A stretch of 64,000 nucleotides of DNA, taken from Serripes groenlandicus. Taxonomy: Eukaryota; Mollusca; Bivalvia; Cardiida; Cardiidae. Below, in pieces: positions 45,993 through 59,360 of the stretch. The translations under genes and the position numbers were made by a program. The DNA lies in the NCBI GenBank assembly GCA_031761405.1, contig JASEVX010000013.1, positions 51,771,956 through 51,835,955 of the forward strand, read 5' to 3'. How positions within the stretch are numbered: position 1 is the stretch's first letter; each line of letters begins with the position of its first letter. Under the pieces are notes generated by a model. That model was not told the DNA's origin. It was given only the letters and a program-made list of their open reading frames with translations, and did no database searches.

Positions 45993-48120
45993 CTATGTTT
46001 TATTTATTATTTTACTCAGTAAAATTAATATATGCCATTTAGCTGCATTTTTAAATGGCCTTTCTTTCCATGATAAACAAAAGCATCTCCATGCGGCTTG
46101 TAATTCATTTATCTGTAGACATATCCAGCCCAACAGGTTCAATGCTGTCTCTCTGTGTCCAAGGTCGGTGTCTGTTTCGATAACGTGCATTAGTTTATGC
46201 ATGGCTGTTTCTTTTTCTGCATGATCTTTGTTATTAGAGTAAAGTAAATATTGTAGAAAATACAGATATATTATTGAATCTACCGTAATCCAGTTTAACC
46301 AGTAGTCCTGTTTAATTCCCAATTCAGATCCAGGTTGTGTGAACACAATACGAAACATCTCGTATTGAAGAGCTCCATGGACAAGACTAGCTTGAGATGG
46401 ATGAAATACCATACAGCCTGTGGTGCAATGTCGTCTGAATTCTTTGCTTGACATGTCAGTAAAACTTAGTTTTTTAGCTAGAGTGATATTCATAGAAAAC
46501 ATCCTTGCGGTGCAGGGACACACAGATATCACAAATGGTTCTATTTCTTTTTCACATAACACTAGAATGCGCCTGCACTCCTCGTGATACTGTTCAAACT
46601 GAATATATAAAGATGCTAAAGATAACTTTAACGAGATAAGGTCACAGTCAATACTTTCTGGGATTATATTTGTAATTGTCATAGACCGCAGGTCGGACAA
46701 GTTTCCTTGTGACAAGTACTGGACATACATACACTGTGTGTATTGTAATTGTATATGCGGAATTATAGAGTCAAATGCCATTCTTACGTCTCTCGTAGTA
46801 TGTTCTGTGACATGGTTCGTATGTTGTAGATATAGCAGAAGTTGCATCACCCCATTCATATAACCGGTGTCTATGTGTCCCATTAACCTGTTCCTTAATT
46901 CATAGATGTATTCTGTAATAGTATAGCATACCAGATATCTTGGCAGAAACGACGTACTCGTATTAGCCAGACTACATACCAGTTCATCACCACACAATTT
47001 AGATTTCAGAAGTTCACCAACATTGTCACAAATAAGTGAATATAAACACTTGATATCACTCTCTATTATATCGTTTAAAACATACTCTATTTTTTCCAGA
47101 GTCACTATGCTGAGCTTATCGAACATATTCTCCTCAGGAATAAAATAATTTGGACAATTTCTTGCCTTCACCCAAATAAATAGTCGCTTAAGACACTGCT
47201 GTACACACAGTATAAGCTTATCATTAGTCCAAAAATGTTTATGTGAATTTTCGATTGTATAAAAAAGACTTGTTTTACAATGATATGATGATATAGATTC
47301 ACCGGCCTTTTGTTCTATGATATCCTTCTTTATCATCTTCAGGAGAACATAACACTTGTGTTGCGTTTCGTTAAGACTTGACATGAGGTCACGTTCTTGA
47401 AGTGAGAAGGAAATTCTCCATTCGCTAGACTTGTTGTTATTATGAGGATGTCCAACACCAACAAAGAAACAACCATATAAACCTATTGCTTTAAGTTGTT
47501 TCTGTGATGGCCAGCCGTATTTCCGTATCCTGTGTAACCAGGAATTGGCTGACCTCGGTATCTGTCGACACCTATATGCTTCTACTTGATCAAATTGACA
47601 ATAATAGTTATCACCCGGAATCGTTTTTCGCTGGGACCGTTACGATATATCTTTTGGTCAACATAAGTTTGGAGGTGGATAGCACATACTCTACCTTTCC
47701 TATCGATAGAGTATCTATCCTCTGACATAATGCCCTTTCCAAATGTAAGCGGACATTTATCTTTAAAAATCTGAAGACGAACATATCCAGGTCTGGTGTC
47801 TTCACACTTTAAAATAAGCAGAGAAAATCCCTCTCGTTTAGATTCGAAAACATTCTCTACTACAGTAGTTTCGTCGTAACAATATATAACATCGACATCG
47901 GAATGAAAACCTGGTGTAGTTGTCCCCTTCGTATCTACTCCCAACTCGGTAGTATGACATTTTGATGCACGGTTTTGAATACGTACCGTCTTCGAACGTT
48001 CTTGTTATTTCGTATAACATAGCATACTCCCAAAACTTTTCTCGGGGTGTACTCAGATGCACCTATAACATCAAGTACTTCGTGTAGACATTTAGACAAT
48101 GTTTCATTCTTATCGCCCAT
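45993..48120 (-). pseudogene. cGAS-like gene B', three frame breaks
   Basis: Orthologous to gene B in the other arm. From about 47620 to the stop the frame is clean (463 residues from the internal Met at 47384). Family landmarks are GTTTPGFHSDVDVIYC (with the D-x-D), FDQVEAYRC (third Asp), ANSWLHRIRKYGWPS and EWRISFS. The breaks are an extra base in the G run at 48044-48047, one in the C run at 47934-47937, and a net two-base gain at 47624-47635. None coincides with the breaks in B, so both copies may be errors of one intact gene or independent decay. If intact, the protein would keep all three catalytic acidic residues. The acceptor upstream of the ATG at 48120 is conserved. Confidence 0.8.
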
Positions 48121-48529
48121 GTCTCGTCTATCTGTAATAAATATCAAAATCATACATTGAAACAATGTGTGGTTGCATATATCTATATTGGAAATTCAAA
48201 CTAAGTTTAAATTCAAACTATATATTATATTGAAGAGGTGCATATGTATTCATCCATCTTCACCACAACTTGCCGTAACAACCAACAGAGCCTAACAATA
48301 CACGTCTATTTGTAATTATCATTTACAATTATCTGTATTACATAACCTGAACAATTACTTATGGGTTTTTTATTTCTCTATATTAAATACATATTTTCTC
48401 ACAACTCGCAATTATAACGTGCTAAACATATTTTTATAATTACTCTTTTGCACATCTGATGCTATATATTTCTAACAAATACTGAGATGAAAATCGAGAT
48501 GTCTCATATGGACTTCTGATTACAACAAA

Positions 48530-48850
48530 ATTATACTTTAACCACTTTGAATGGTGTTGTCTCTGCCTCCAACAGTTTAATACTTAAACCACTCATAATG
48601 GTGTTTTCTCTGCTTTCAACATTAATATAGCTACACCAGTCAGAATGGTGTTTACTATGCCTTCAACATAATTATAGTTACACCACTCTGAATAGTGTTT
48701 ACTCTGATTTCAACAGGATTATAGTTACACCACTCATAATGGTATTTACTCTATTTTGAATAGTGTTACAGCTACATCACTCAGAATTGTGTATACTTAA
48801 CTTTCAACTGTATTATATGTATATAATTCAGAATGGTGTTTGAAATTGAA
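48530..48850 (-). repeat. 47-bp minisatellite upstream of gene B'
   Basis: Mirror of 24485-24835 (TTGAAGGCATAGTAAACACC-type units read on the minus strand). One more unit lies beyond the CT run at 49090-49150. Confidence 0.8.
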
Positions 48851-48910
48851 ATTAACATTGAAATAAGTTGTCTGTCTGTATGTCTGTATGTCTGTCTGCC
48901 TATGTATATG

Positions 48911-49085
<175 letters not shown>

Positions 49086-49725
49086 CAGAAATAGTATATT
49101 CTCTGCTTTCAGAATGGTGTTTTACTCTGCTCTACAACAGTATTCAAAGTAATGAATTTGGTTAAGTTTTAATGTAAACAAGTATCATTTACGATAATAA
49201 ACACCCGATTTAAACCCTTAATCATAAAATACTCAACATCGATTGAACCCTTTAACTCCATAAATTTGCAAAAGGTTCAAAAGTGTGTGTATTTACAAAA
49301 ATCCAAAAATCCGTTTACCGCTGTTAATTCAATACAGTGCACTATTCTAATGCTAAAATCACACTGTATACTCATTATTGGATTTGTTCTCTACGAAAAC
49401 CATCTTCTGGACTATGATACTATGCAAATTTAAATGTATACTGTATGTCAAAGGCTTGTTCATGGCTTTTTTAAATTAATTAACGAATAATTAAGATCCA
49501 GATCGGATCGGATGCTTGGAGTGATCTGGATCTAGACTGGTCGCCAATGCATAGTGGTTGATTTTCCTGTTACGCCCCCTCAATTATAGATTACTTATAG
49601 ATATGTGAATCAAGACATTCCAGAATCAATGTTCGGTTCAAAAAACGCTGGGATGATGAAGCCTGAAGTCTTATTTCTCAAACAATAAAAGTAATACCGT
49701 AGATGTCTGCCAATTTAAAGCTCGC

Positions 49726-50460
49726 CTATTCGAAGAAATAGGGGAGCTTATGTAATCACCACGCGTTGGCTTTGGCCGTTGGCATTGCCAGCTTTGGTCA
49801 AACCTTTGCGTGCAAGGCCTTTTCTCAGACACTGTGTATTCTGTTGCTTTGAAACTTCTTCACAAACTTATTCAGGGTCATTAAGTGACCTTGTATGTTA
49901 AGTCCCATAACTCTGAAATGGATTTTGACTGAATTGTGCCCCTTTTTGGACTAATAATTTTGGTCAAAACCATTGCGTGCAAGGGCCATTTCTCAAACAC
50001 TGTGTGTGTATGCTGTTGCTTTTGAAACTTCACACACTTATTCAATGTCATTATATGACCTTGTATGTCAAAGTCCCATAACTCTGGAATATATTTTGAC
50101 TTAATCGACCCCTTTTTGGAATTAGAATTTTGGTCAAGCCTTTGCGTGCAAGGCCTTTTCTCAGACACTGTGTATGTTGTTGCTTTGTAACTTCACACAC
50201 TTATTCAGGGTCATGTGTGGTTTTTATCTGATACTGTAAGTCTTCGGTACTATGTTCACTATCAGCATACATCGTATATAAACAAACTTACATATTTAAA
50301 AGGCCCAAAAGGGCCTGTATGGACTTGGTTAACATTTGCATGCAACTATTGAAAAGGTGTATTATCTTGCAATAGGTGATACTGTGTGACTTTACCTAAT
50401 GCTATAGCTGTTCTGAAGTAGGCCCTGATAGACGATGGCCCTGATAGGCGAGCTTTATTG
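49726..50460. mobile_element. Terminal-inverted-repeat element with three tandem cores (right)
   Basis: Mirror copy of 22832-23566: AAGCTCGCCTAT at one end, ATAGGCGAGCTT at the other, three cores between. Small indels distinguish the two. Confidence 0.7.
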
Positions 50461-50929
50461 TCTTCCGACAACTCTTATTTCATTTACAATCACAGAAAAA
50501 TATGGATCCGTGAGACAAGACCTTTTACAAACAATTAACTGTTCACATAAGCCATTATTATAAGGTATTTATAACCAATTTATTCATGCAGTGAAGGCAA
50601 TACCATAATATGATGCCGTACAATTAGTTTCAATACGAAAGGGTTGATTTCAAAAGGTTTGTGTTCGGGACATCAATTTTAACGATTAAATTTGTATTAT
50701 TTCCTATACTCAGCCCGATTAAACCCTTTACAATGTATTGCGTCAAAAATGGTAGACGGGGCTTTAGATCTGTCCAACATGTCCGTACGCTTCTATGGAA
50801 GAGAAAGGCGATGGGTTTTGAACCGATTTGTGTAACGATTAGGAGTATTAAGAAGGAAAAGTGCAAGTTGTTACACACACCGAGTCCAGACCAAAAACCT
50901 ACGTATCCCTTAAAGGTATGTTCCGGGAC
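50461..50929. other. Mirror spacer, no gene accepted
   Basis: Counterpart of 22371-22831. A 111-codon plus-strand frame (50661-50996) is broken in the left arm. Confidence 0.35.
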
Positions 50930-51580
50930 ATTTGTGCCAGAAAATCAATTGCATTATCATATTCCCGGTCGCTGTCCCGGAGTGCTCGCAGTTTAGAAGC
51001 CAGATGCCCCCGGGAATGTATCCGGGGCGAACCGTAACTACACCCTGTCTGATCGTAACTTCGCCGTCTGTGACCGTCGTGGAAACAGGATAATCCGGCA
51101 TACACCGGGTAAGTTCGTAATGAAACGGGGGTCTACCGGCCTCAACCGGCCGGAATGCCGGCATACGCCGTTGTTAACCGTCTGCTAATCCGGCTCAGAC
51201 CGTGTCAGTCCTTAACTCCACCGGTGCAAACACGGACTTTACCGGCATACGCCGGTGATATGCCGGGTTAACTCCTCAGGGGTTAACCGATTGTCTACCG
51301 TGATAAGAGTATTCTCGACCGGCCCGGATAACTTCGGACTATCATGAAAGAGCCACGGTAGAGACCCGGACCTGCGCCGGTATATACCGGCGTTGTGCCG
51401 GACCTGCCCGGATAACGCCGGTTTTTGATATTTATCCCGGTGACTCCCGGTTGTGTTAAACATTTTAAAACATCCAGTACGGTCTGCCGGACCGCCACGG
51501 TTCATCACGGATCATCCCGATTTGCTACGGTGCCACCACGGTTGTCTTCCCGGACGTACCGGGGCCCCAATCCGGGACAG
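50930..51580. other. CCGG-rich island (right arm)
   Basis: Mirror of 21718-22370 and almost identical; the 89-codon frame at 51239-51508 is the same in both arms. The high identity may reflect recent duplication, conversion, or allelic copies. Confidence 0.6.
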
Positions 51581-51879
51581 TGATAACTAGGCTTTAGCAT
51601 CGAACGAAAATGTGTAAACTAAGATTTAAATGTGGCACTTATATTGTAATTGCTGTATGTGTGTTTCAAAGAATTATATCAAGAAGTTATTTTTTAGTTT
51701 AGTTCCACTATTTAGTTTCTATTATAAACCATATTCAACACCGATTGAACCCTTTTCAAAATGTATCAATATGCGATAGGTTCATAAAGTGTGCATGTAT
51801 AATACATATAGTTTGTCATTACATTTAAACTGACACGACAGCATTTTAATCAATAATGTATGAGTGTCAAATACATTTT

Positions 51880-52038
51880 TGTAACGGGAAAAGGGTACAA
51901 ATACCACGTGTACAGTCTTGCTGTAAAAGCCGATTTTTATAGCGACGTGGTAGGAGTTGTTGGCTCTTTCACAAAGTTAAGCAACGAATGGGTGACCCGC
52001 GGTGGCTTAACTACGTGAAGGACCCGGTACACATTACA
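51880..52038 (-). mobile_element. Candidate solo LTR (right arm)
   Basis: Mirror of 21254-21413. The end that reads TGTAACG in the left arm reads TGTAATG here, so the terminal inverted match is partly lost. The TATA-like motif has one change. Confidence 0.35.
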
Positions 52039-52278
52039 TTATATTATAAACAAACATGTAATCTAGTTCTTATTTGATTATATATGACAATATTTGCTAC
52101 CAATAATAATGGATTTGAATTAGTAATATAAGATAAAGCAAGTTGAGCCAATATCAGTTTACTCCATATTATCTATTTTGAATTAACTCACCTCTTTTAT
52201 ATTGGCAAACTGTTTTAATTCCAAGCACTGTTAATACTGGTGTAGTCCTCTTGCTAACATAATTGTCTCTGTCTAGAG

Positions 52279-52750
52279 CTATCTGTGGTTGTCAAAACCG
52301 TTACATAAATCGGGCTCAAAACTGTCACGTGTCATAGAAACAGACACACAGGTGTAGTTGCCATGTTGGACAGATATAAACACTTGTCTACCGTTGTAGA
52401 TCCAATAGCCTTTATTATTTGCATATACACTGACGCACAAATAATGTGTATTACGGGTGTTACCCTTCACTTAAAATGGTCATATCCTATGATCTATACA
52501 ACGGGAGTGGAACTCAGTTTCGCAAAGATTGGTGTTCGGCTTAATACATTTGGTACAGGCTTATACGGGTTTTGGAGACGAACTGTGTTGTTGTTCACGA
52601 CGTTCTTGTGTATTCGTCCGTTCAACCGTAACCTTGCAAATACTGTAGTTAACATAATTGATACGGTTACGTCTGAAAATGCATGACATTTGTAAGGCTC
52701 AGAATGTGGACGTTTCATGCTGCATTATTTGTCTTGCATTCGGATGCGAA
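52279..52750 (-). other. Conserved possible exon (right arm)
   Basis: Mirror of 20541-21016, with open segments 52279-52470 and 52494-52718. Amino-acid changes between arms in the second segment are all replacements (for example Q/K, M/R, D/N), which does not look like purifying selection. Confidence 0.2.
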
Positions 52751-53340
52751 CAGCTAAACCATAATATCGCATTCGAATCAAGAGTGCCAAGAAGGCCCTA
52801 AATCGATTACCTTAGTGATATTTTAGTAGCAAATTCTACAGCAAATAAAGGTAAAAATTAAAATTGGGACTGAACTATAAAAATAAACAGCTTGTCAGTA
52901 AAGGACATGTTTAATAATGCATTATATCTTTGAATAATTTGAAAGGGGACCACCACAGGAACATTCCTTTGAAGGTTCATTGGTCTAGGAGATGTCGTTT
53001 GAAGCTTAATGTTCCTTTTACCCCTTTTCAGATGTTTTAAACCAATCAGTATATCTTGAACCAATTATGTACAGTGTTACTAAAGAAAAGGGGCAAATAA
53101 CTTTTCATTTTTTAAATTCCATCTTATGAAAGAACTTGTTTGATTTCAAGATAAATGTGTAGAAATGTTACTTTAGTAAACCTCTACATAAGATTTCCGA
53201 GAAATCATGTTTGGTTGAAATATATAGCAAACATGTGGCATCCGAAAAGGGTTAAGGGTTTAGCTTCAAATTACTTCTCCTTATGCACTGGAACACATTC
53301 TAAAAGGAATATTACTTTGGGGTCCACTTTCAAAACTGTT
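52751..53340 (+). mobile_element. Tandem-core element fragment (right arm)
   Basis: Mirror of 19936-20610; same cores and same junction with the 44-bp minisatellite. Confidence 0.6.
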
Positions 53341-54370
53341 CAAATGGATTTACACGGTACGTTCTAAGTGTTCATGGGTTGTTGTATATATATTTACATA
53401 GTACGTTCTAAGTGTTTACAGGTTGGAGAAAATAGCTAGACAAGGTACGTTTTAAGTATTAGTGGGTTGGTGTAAATATCTAGACAATGAACGTTTAAAG
53501 TGTTCGTGAGTAGGTGTAAATAGGTAGAAAAACAACGTTTTAAGTGTTCGTGAGTAGGTGTAAATAGGTAGAAAAGGAACGTTTAAAGTGCTCGTGAGTA
53601 GGTGTAAACAGGTAGAAAAAGAACGTTTTAAGTGCTCCTGAGTTGGTGTGAATAGGTAGAAAAAGAACGTTTTTTAAAAGTGTTCCTGAGTAGGTGTAAA
53701 TAGGTAGAAAAAGAACGTTTTAATTGTTCCTGAGTTGGTGTAAATAGGTAGAAAAAGAACGTTTTAAGTGTTCCTGACTTGGTGTAAATAGGTAGAAAAA
53801 CAACGTTTTAAGTGTTCCTGAGATGGTGTAAATAGGTAGAAAAACAACGTTTTAAGTGTTCCTGAGTTGGTGTAAATAGGTAGAAAAAGAACGTTTTAAG
53901 TGTTCCTGAGATGGTGTAAATAGGTAGAAAAAGAACGTTTTAAGTGTTCCTGACTTGGTGTAAATAGGTAGAAAAACAACGTTTTAAGTGTTCCTGAGAT
54001 GGTGTGAATAGGTAGACACGGGTCATTCGTAAGTATTCAAGGGTTGGTGTAAATAGATAGACATGGTTCGTTCGTAAGTGTTCAAAGGTTGATGATTCAA
54101 TTTAAACACGGTTAGTTCCTTGAGTGTTCGTAGGCTGATGATTTCGTTGGCTGGTATATATAGGGAGACACTATACGTTCATGATTTGAACGTATGTTGT
54201 TGCATATAGATAGACATGGTATGTTCGCAATTGTTCGTAGATTGGTGTATATAGGGAGAAGCTATAAATTCGCGAGTGTTTCTGGGTTGATGTATATAGG
54301 GAGACACGGTACCTTCTTAAATATTCGTGGGTTGGTATATGCAGCAAAACTGGGTTATATGAAAAATCAC
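53341..54370 (+). repeat. 44-bp minisatellite, right copy
   Basis: Units TTGGTGTAAATAGGTAGAAA, then AAGAACGTTTTAAGTGTTCCTGAG, period 44 bp, mirroring 18905-19935. Unit order is closely matched between arms, with a few small indels (for example extra T and A near 53670). Confidence 0.9.
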
Positions 54371-55261
54371 GAAGGTACTTTTTCTACCTAATTTCGAGCG
54401 CAATGTTGGGAATAATGTATTCAGGAGTCCGCGGTTAATTGATTCTCACAATATCATGGTGTCGAAAATCAGATCGAGAACCATCAGTGCGGGAAACAAA
54501 CAATCGTTCAGACCTTTCACACAAACAAATGTATTTTGACGCATCTGTGCAGACGATTTTGAACAATTTCCCTTATTTTGACTCAGATCTTTTTTAACTG
54601 ATTGCAATTCATACTACATTTTTATTAATTTTCTAAAGTTTTTAGCAAGCTGATAATTAAATTCGTCCGATACACATTTAGTGTTTTAAAAAAGGGTGTT
54701 AAAAATCGATAATGCACACATGTGTCACATTCAAACTAAACATATTCAAGGTTAAAATCAAATTTAATCATTGAATGGTGGATTGAGTGCCGATTTTTAC
54801 CTTATAGTTACATTAAACGGAGGGCTGGTATAAAGGGGAAATTATGGAAACAGTTACATGGTTTTAAAATTGGTCTATTGCAGAGACGTCAACGTCACCC
54901 ATTTTACCTGACGCGGCTTAGAAACGAGTCGCGTCTAGCGTTTTTGGGTCATAATGTATCTTGAGTACAGTGAAGGCTCAGAAGAGCCACTACATTCGCA
55001 ACGTCTAACCAGATCCTTTACTTTCCTTCTACATGTACAATGTACTTAAGTCAAATATACTTATTTTGACAAAAATCTGGAAGAGTATCCCTATTAAACG
55101 AATCTACCTCTATATGATCCCGTTACGGTCAGTCAAAAAGAATATACTGTTCTATAAGTCAAATACACATATTTTGACAAAAATCTAGAAGGGTATCCCT
55201 ATCAAACCAATATATCTCTATATGATCAGTCAATAACACGCAAATTGATAGACGAGGCTCA
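54371..55261. other. Spacer between two tandem arrays
   Basis: Mirror of 18041-18904. No gene. Confidence 0.5.
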
Positions 55262-57862
55262 TATCTACTATACACGGGACCGCCTCAGTGGCGTATTGGT
55301 AGAGCTCATATCTATTATACACGGGACCGCCTCAGTGGTGTATTGGTAGAGCTCATATCTACTATACACGGGACAACCTCTGTGGTGTATTGGTAGAGCT
55401 CATATCTACTATACACGGGACCGTCTCGGTGGTGTATTGGTAGAGCTCATATCTACTATACACGGGACTGCCTCAGTTGTGTATTGGTAGAGCTCATATC
55501 TACTATACACGGGACCGTCTCAGTGGTGTATTGGTAGAGCTCATATCTATTATACACGGGACCGTCTCAGTGGTGTATTGGTAGAGCTCATATCTACTAT
55601 ACACGGGACCGCCTCGGTGGTGTATTGGTAGAGCTCATATCTACTATACACGGGACCGTCTCGGTGGTGTATTGGTAGAGCTCATATCTACTATACACGG
55701 GACCGTCTCAGTGGTGTATTGGTAGAGCTCATATATACTATACACGGGACCGCCTCGGTGGTGTATTGGTAGAGCTCATATATACTATACACGGGACCGC
55801 CTCGGTGGTGTATTGGTAGAGCTCATATCTACTATACACGGGACCGTCTCAGTGGTGTATTGGTAGAGCTCATATCTACTATACACGGGACCGTCTCAGA
55901 GGTGTATTGGTAGAGCTCATATCTACTATACACGGGACCGTCTCAGAGGTGTATTGGTAGAGCTCATATATACTATACAAGGGACCGCCTCGGTGGTGTA
56001 TTGGTAGAGTTCATATCTACTATACACGGGACCGCCTCAGTGGTGTATTGGTAGAGCTCATATCTACTATACACGGGACCGCCTCGGTGGTGTATTGGTA
56101 GAGCTCATATCTACTATACACGGGACAACCTCAGTGGTGTATTGGTAGAGCTCATATCTACTATACACGGGACCGTCTCGGTGGTGTATTGGTAGAGCTC
56201 ATATCTACTATACACGGGACCGCCTCAGTTGTGTATTGGTAGAGCTCATATCTACTATACACGGGACCGTCTCAGTGGTGTATTGGTAGAGCTCATATCT
56301 ATTATACACGGGACCGTCTCAGTGGTGTATTGGTAGAGCTCATATCTACTATACACGGGACCGTCTCGGTGGTGTATTGGTAGAGCTCATATCTATTATA
56401 CACGGGACCGCCTCAGTGGTGTATTGGTAGAGCTCATATCTACTATACACGGGACAACCTCAGTGGTGTATTGGTAGAGCTCATATCTACTATACACGGG
56501 ACCGTCTCGGTGGTGTATTGGTAGAGCTCATATCTACTATACACGGGACCGCCTCAGTTGTGTATTGGTAGAGCTCATATCTACTATACACGGGACCGTC
56601 TCAGTGGTGTATTGGTAGAGCTCATATCTATTATACACGGGACCGTCTCAGTGGTGTATTGGTAGAGCTCATATCTACTATACACGGGACCGCCTCGGTG
56701 GTGTATTGGTAGAGCTCATATCTACTATACACGGGACCGTCTCGGTGGTGTATTGGTAGAGCTCATATCTACTATACACGGGACCGTCTCAGTGGTGTAT
56801 TGGTAGAGCTCATATATACTATACACGGGACCGCCTCGGTGGTGTATTGGTAGAGCTCATATATACTATACACGGGACCGCCTCGGTGGTGTATTGGTAG
56901 AGCTCATATCTACTATACACGGGACCGTCTCAGTGGTGTATTGGTAGAGCTCATATCTACTATACACGGGACCGTCTCAGAGGTGTATTGGTAGAGCTCA
57001 TATCTACTATACACGGGACCGTCTCAGAGGTGTATTGGTAGAGCTCATATATACTATACAAGGGACCGCCTCGGTGGTGTATTGGTAGAGTTCATATCTA
57101 CTATACACGGGACCGCCTCAGTGGTGTATTGGTAGAGCTCATATCTACTATACACGGGACCGCCTCGGTGGTGTATTGGTAGAGCTCAAATCTACTATAC
57201 ACGGGACCGCCTCAGAGGTGTATTGGTAGAACTCATATCTACTATACACGGGACCGCCTCGGTGGTGTATTGGTAGAGCTCATATCTACTATACACGGGA
57301 CCGCCTCGGTGGTGTATTGGTAGAGTTCATATCTACCATACACGGGACTGCCTCAGTGGTGTATTGGTAGAGCTCATATCTACTATACACGGGACCGCCT
57401 CGGTGGTGTATTGGTAGAGCTCATATCTACTATACACGGGACCGTCTCAGAGGTGTATTGGTAGAGCTCATATCTACTATACACGGGACCGCCTCGGTGG
57501 TGTATTGGTAGAGCTCATATCTACTATACACGGGACCGCCTCGGTGGTGTATTGGTAGAGCTCATATCTACTATACACGGGACCGCCTCAGTGGTGTATT
57601 GGTATAGCTCATATCTACTATACACGGGACCACCTCAGTGGTGTATTGGTAAATCTCATATCTACTATACACGGGACCGCCTCGGTGGTGTATTGGTAGA
57701 GCTCATATCTACTATACACGGGACCGCCTCAGTGGTGTATTGGTAGAGCTCATATCTACTATACACGGGACCGTCTCAGTGGTGTATTGGTAGAGCTCAT
57801 ATCTACTATACACGGGATCGCCTCAGTGGAGTATTGGTAGAGCTCATATATACTATACACGG
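55262..57862 (+). repeat. 47-bp SINE-head satellite, about 55 monomers, with higher-order repeat
   Basis: The monomer is CTCATATCTACTATACACGG, then GACCGCCTCAGTGGTGTATTGGTAGAG. Each carries the A-box half of a tRNA-like head. A rare variant pair (ACAAGGGACC followed by AGAGTTCAT) occurs at 55980 and again at 57061, exactly 1081 bp or 23 monomers apart. Surrounding variants follow the same order, which shows a duplicated 23-mer block. The array ends in the intact SINE at 57863. Confidence 0.93.
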
Positions 57863-58085
57863 GACAACCTCAGTGGTGTATTAGTAGAGCGTCCGCCTCG
57901 ACAACTGGAGAACGCGAGTTCGATCCCCGACCGGGTCATACAAAAGACTTGTAAACATTGTAAAAATAGCTTTCTCTTCTTGGCGCTTAGGATGGTTGCG
58001 CTAGCATCAATACTAAATCGTTGATGTCTGGAGAAATTGATCAGTGGTACTGGCAACTTACCCAGGATACGCCGTGATATAACTA
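57863..58085 (+). mobile_element. SINE that seeds the 47-bp satellite (right copy)
   Basis: GACAACCTCAGTGGTGTATT, AGTAGAGCGTCCGCCTCG and B box GAGTTCGATCCCC form a tRNA-like head. The body has AAGACTTGTAAACATTG, and the 3' part has CCAGGATACGCCGTGATATA. It has the same relation to its array as the SINE at 17233. Confidence 0.8.
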
Positions 58086-58551
58086 AATAATGGATGAAAT
58101 CAGCGTGGTATACCATGCCTACAATCGCAAACCAATTCAATATGCAAGTGCCTAAATTTCGAGTGATATTCTGTGTATAAACGTGTTGTAAAATTCTTTA
58201 CGAACATGTATTAATTAAACTCGAACACATGCATACATTATGTATACTCTTTTCTATGAATGACCGTTTCCTCTCTAAACAGGATGTTTCTTTTATATAA
58301 CTCAATAACAACAATATACATTTTCCATAACAAGGCACGTCAGCTATGGAGTTTATTCATGTATGCATTAGTATACGCAGCAATAGTAATCATGAATGGC
58401 ATTTGATCAAACAGTAATAGCAGAAATCGATTAGCTAACTTACTATACGATAAAAGGAAATACCGAACTATATCTGATATCTTTTCAATGGTATCCATTT
58501 CACAGAAAAACGGGACGTCCAGCATAAAACCCAAAATAATTTACTCTGAAA

Positions 58552-58620
58552 AAGCTGTGACGGAGTGTTTACCATGCCGTATCTAAAACTGGACGCCCCT
58601 GGTTTGATTCCTGCTCGCAG
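58552..58620 (+). mobile_element. tRNA-like SINE head remnant (right copy)
   Basis: GCTGTGACGGAGTGTTTACC with B box GGTTTGATTCC (one change from consensus). Confidence 0.5.
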
Positions 58621-58964
58621 TAGTCATGAAGTATAGATCTTGAACATTGAACATTTCCTAGCTTAGTGAAAGTTTGTCGGTCAATGATTATCAAATGTAA
58701 GGATCATAGTAAAACAAACAAGCCGCGTCTGGTGATTTGGGGTCGTTTTACCTCTCCGGTCTGGCATCATGTACAGTAACATTGACGTTCAACTATTGGG
58801 GCTACTCTTCTAGTTTGTTGTCAGATGATGCATTTAGTCTACGTAATGTATAATCGGAAAGTAGATACTCTGGTGAGAATATGCGTGTACACACAGTTTT
58901 TACTGTTTTTACAAAGATGTACTAAGACTTCGAATCGCCAGACGCTGCTGATACTTTAGATGTA
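58621..58964. other. Shared spacer, no gene
   Basis: Mirror of 16396-16685 without the 525-bp insertion. The uninterrupted TATA site at about 58632 is the empty site for the foldback element at 43682. Confidence 0.5.
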
Positions 58965-59125
58965 TTAGGTTATTCAGCCGTTTTACAACATTATTTTAGT
59001 TACGTCGACAGTTCACTTATGTATGATTCCTGGTAAACAAACCAGTACTATGCTAGGAAATATGCTGGAACTCTGGACGCCCGGTTCCAATGTATCGATG
59101 CTAACCACTCTACCACGGTGGATTC
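58965..59125 (-). mobile_element. SINE downstream of gene A'
   Basis: Minus strand: GTGGTAGAGTGGTTAGCATC is a near-consensus A box, better preserved than in the copies at 15662 and 45313. The body and tail match them. Confidence 0.75.
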
Positions 59126-59360
59126 CTCGCCCAAGATCTGACTGTACACAGATACGTTAAGATATTAAATACCCGACGCTAACTCCTCTGCCAAGGTGGA
59201 TTCCATGCTCTAGTCTTGACTGTACACAGATACGTTAAGGTCTTAAATCCCCGGACGCGGCTCATATATATCACGATAACCCTCAACTTCAATGCTCATC
59301 AGGTTTTACACCAATAGATAAAGAAACTTTGACGTCACGTTGGTCTCCATCATGCTAACC

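Noticed and set aside
50661..50996. 111-codon frame in the right arm
   Set aside because: The equivalent left-arm sequence is frame-broken and no domain is recognisable.
55262..57862. CRISPR array or tRNA gene cluster
   Set aside because: Units are contiguous 47-bp repeats without spacers in a eukaryotic genome. Each carries only the A-box half of a tRNA-like head, so none can form a tRNA.
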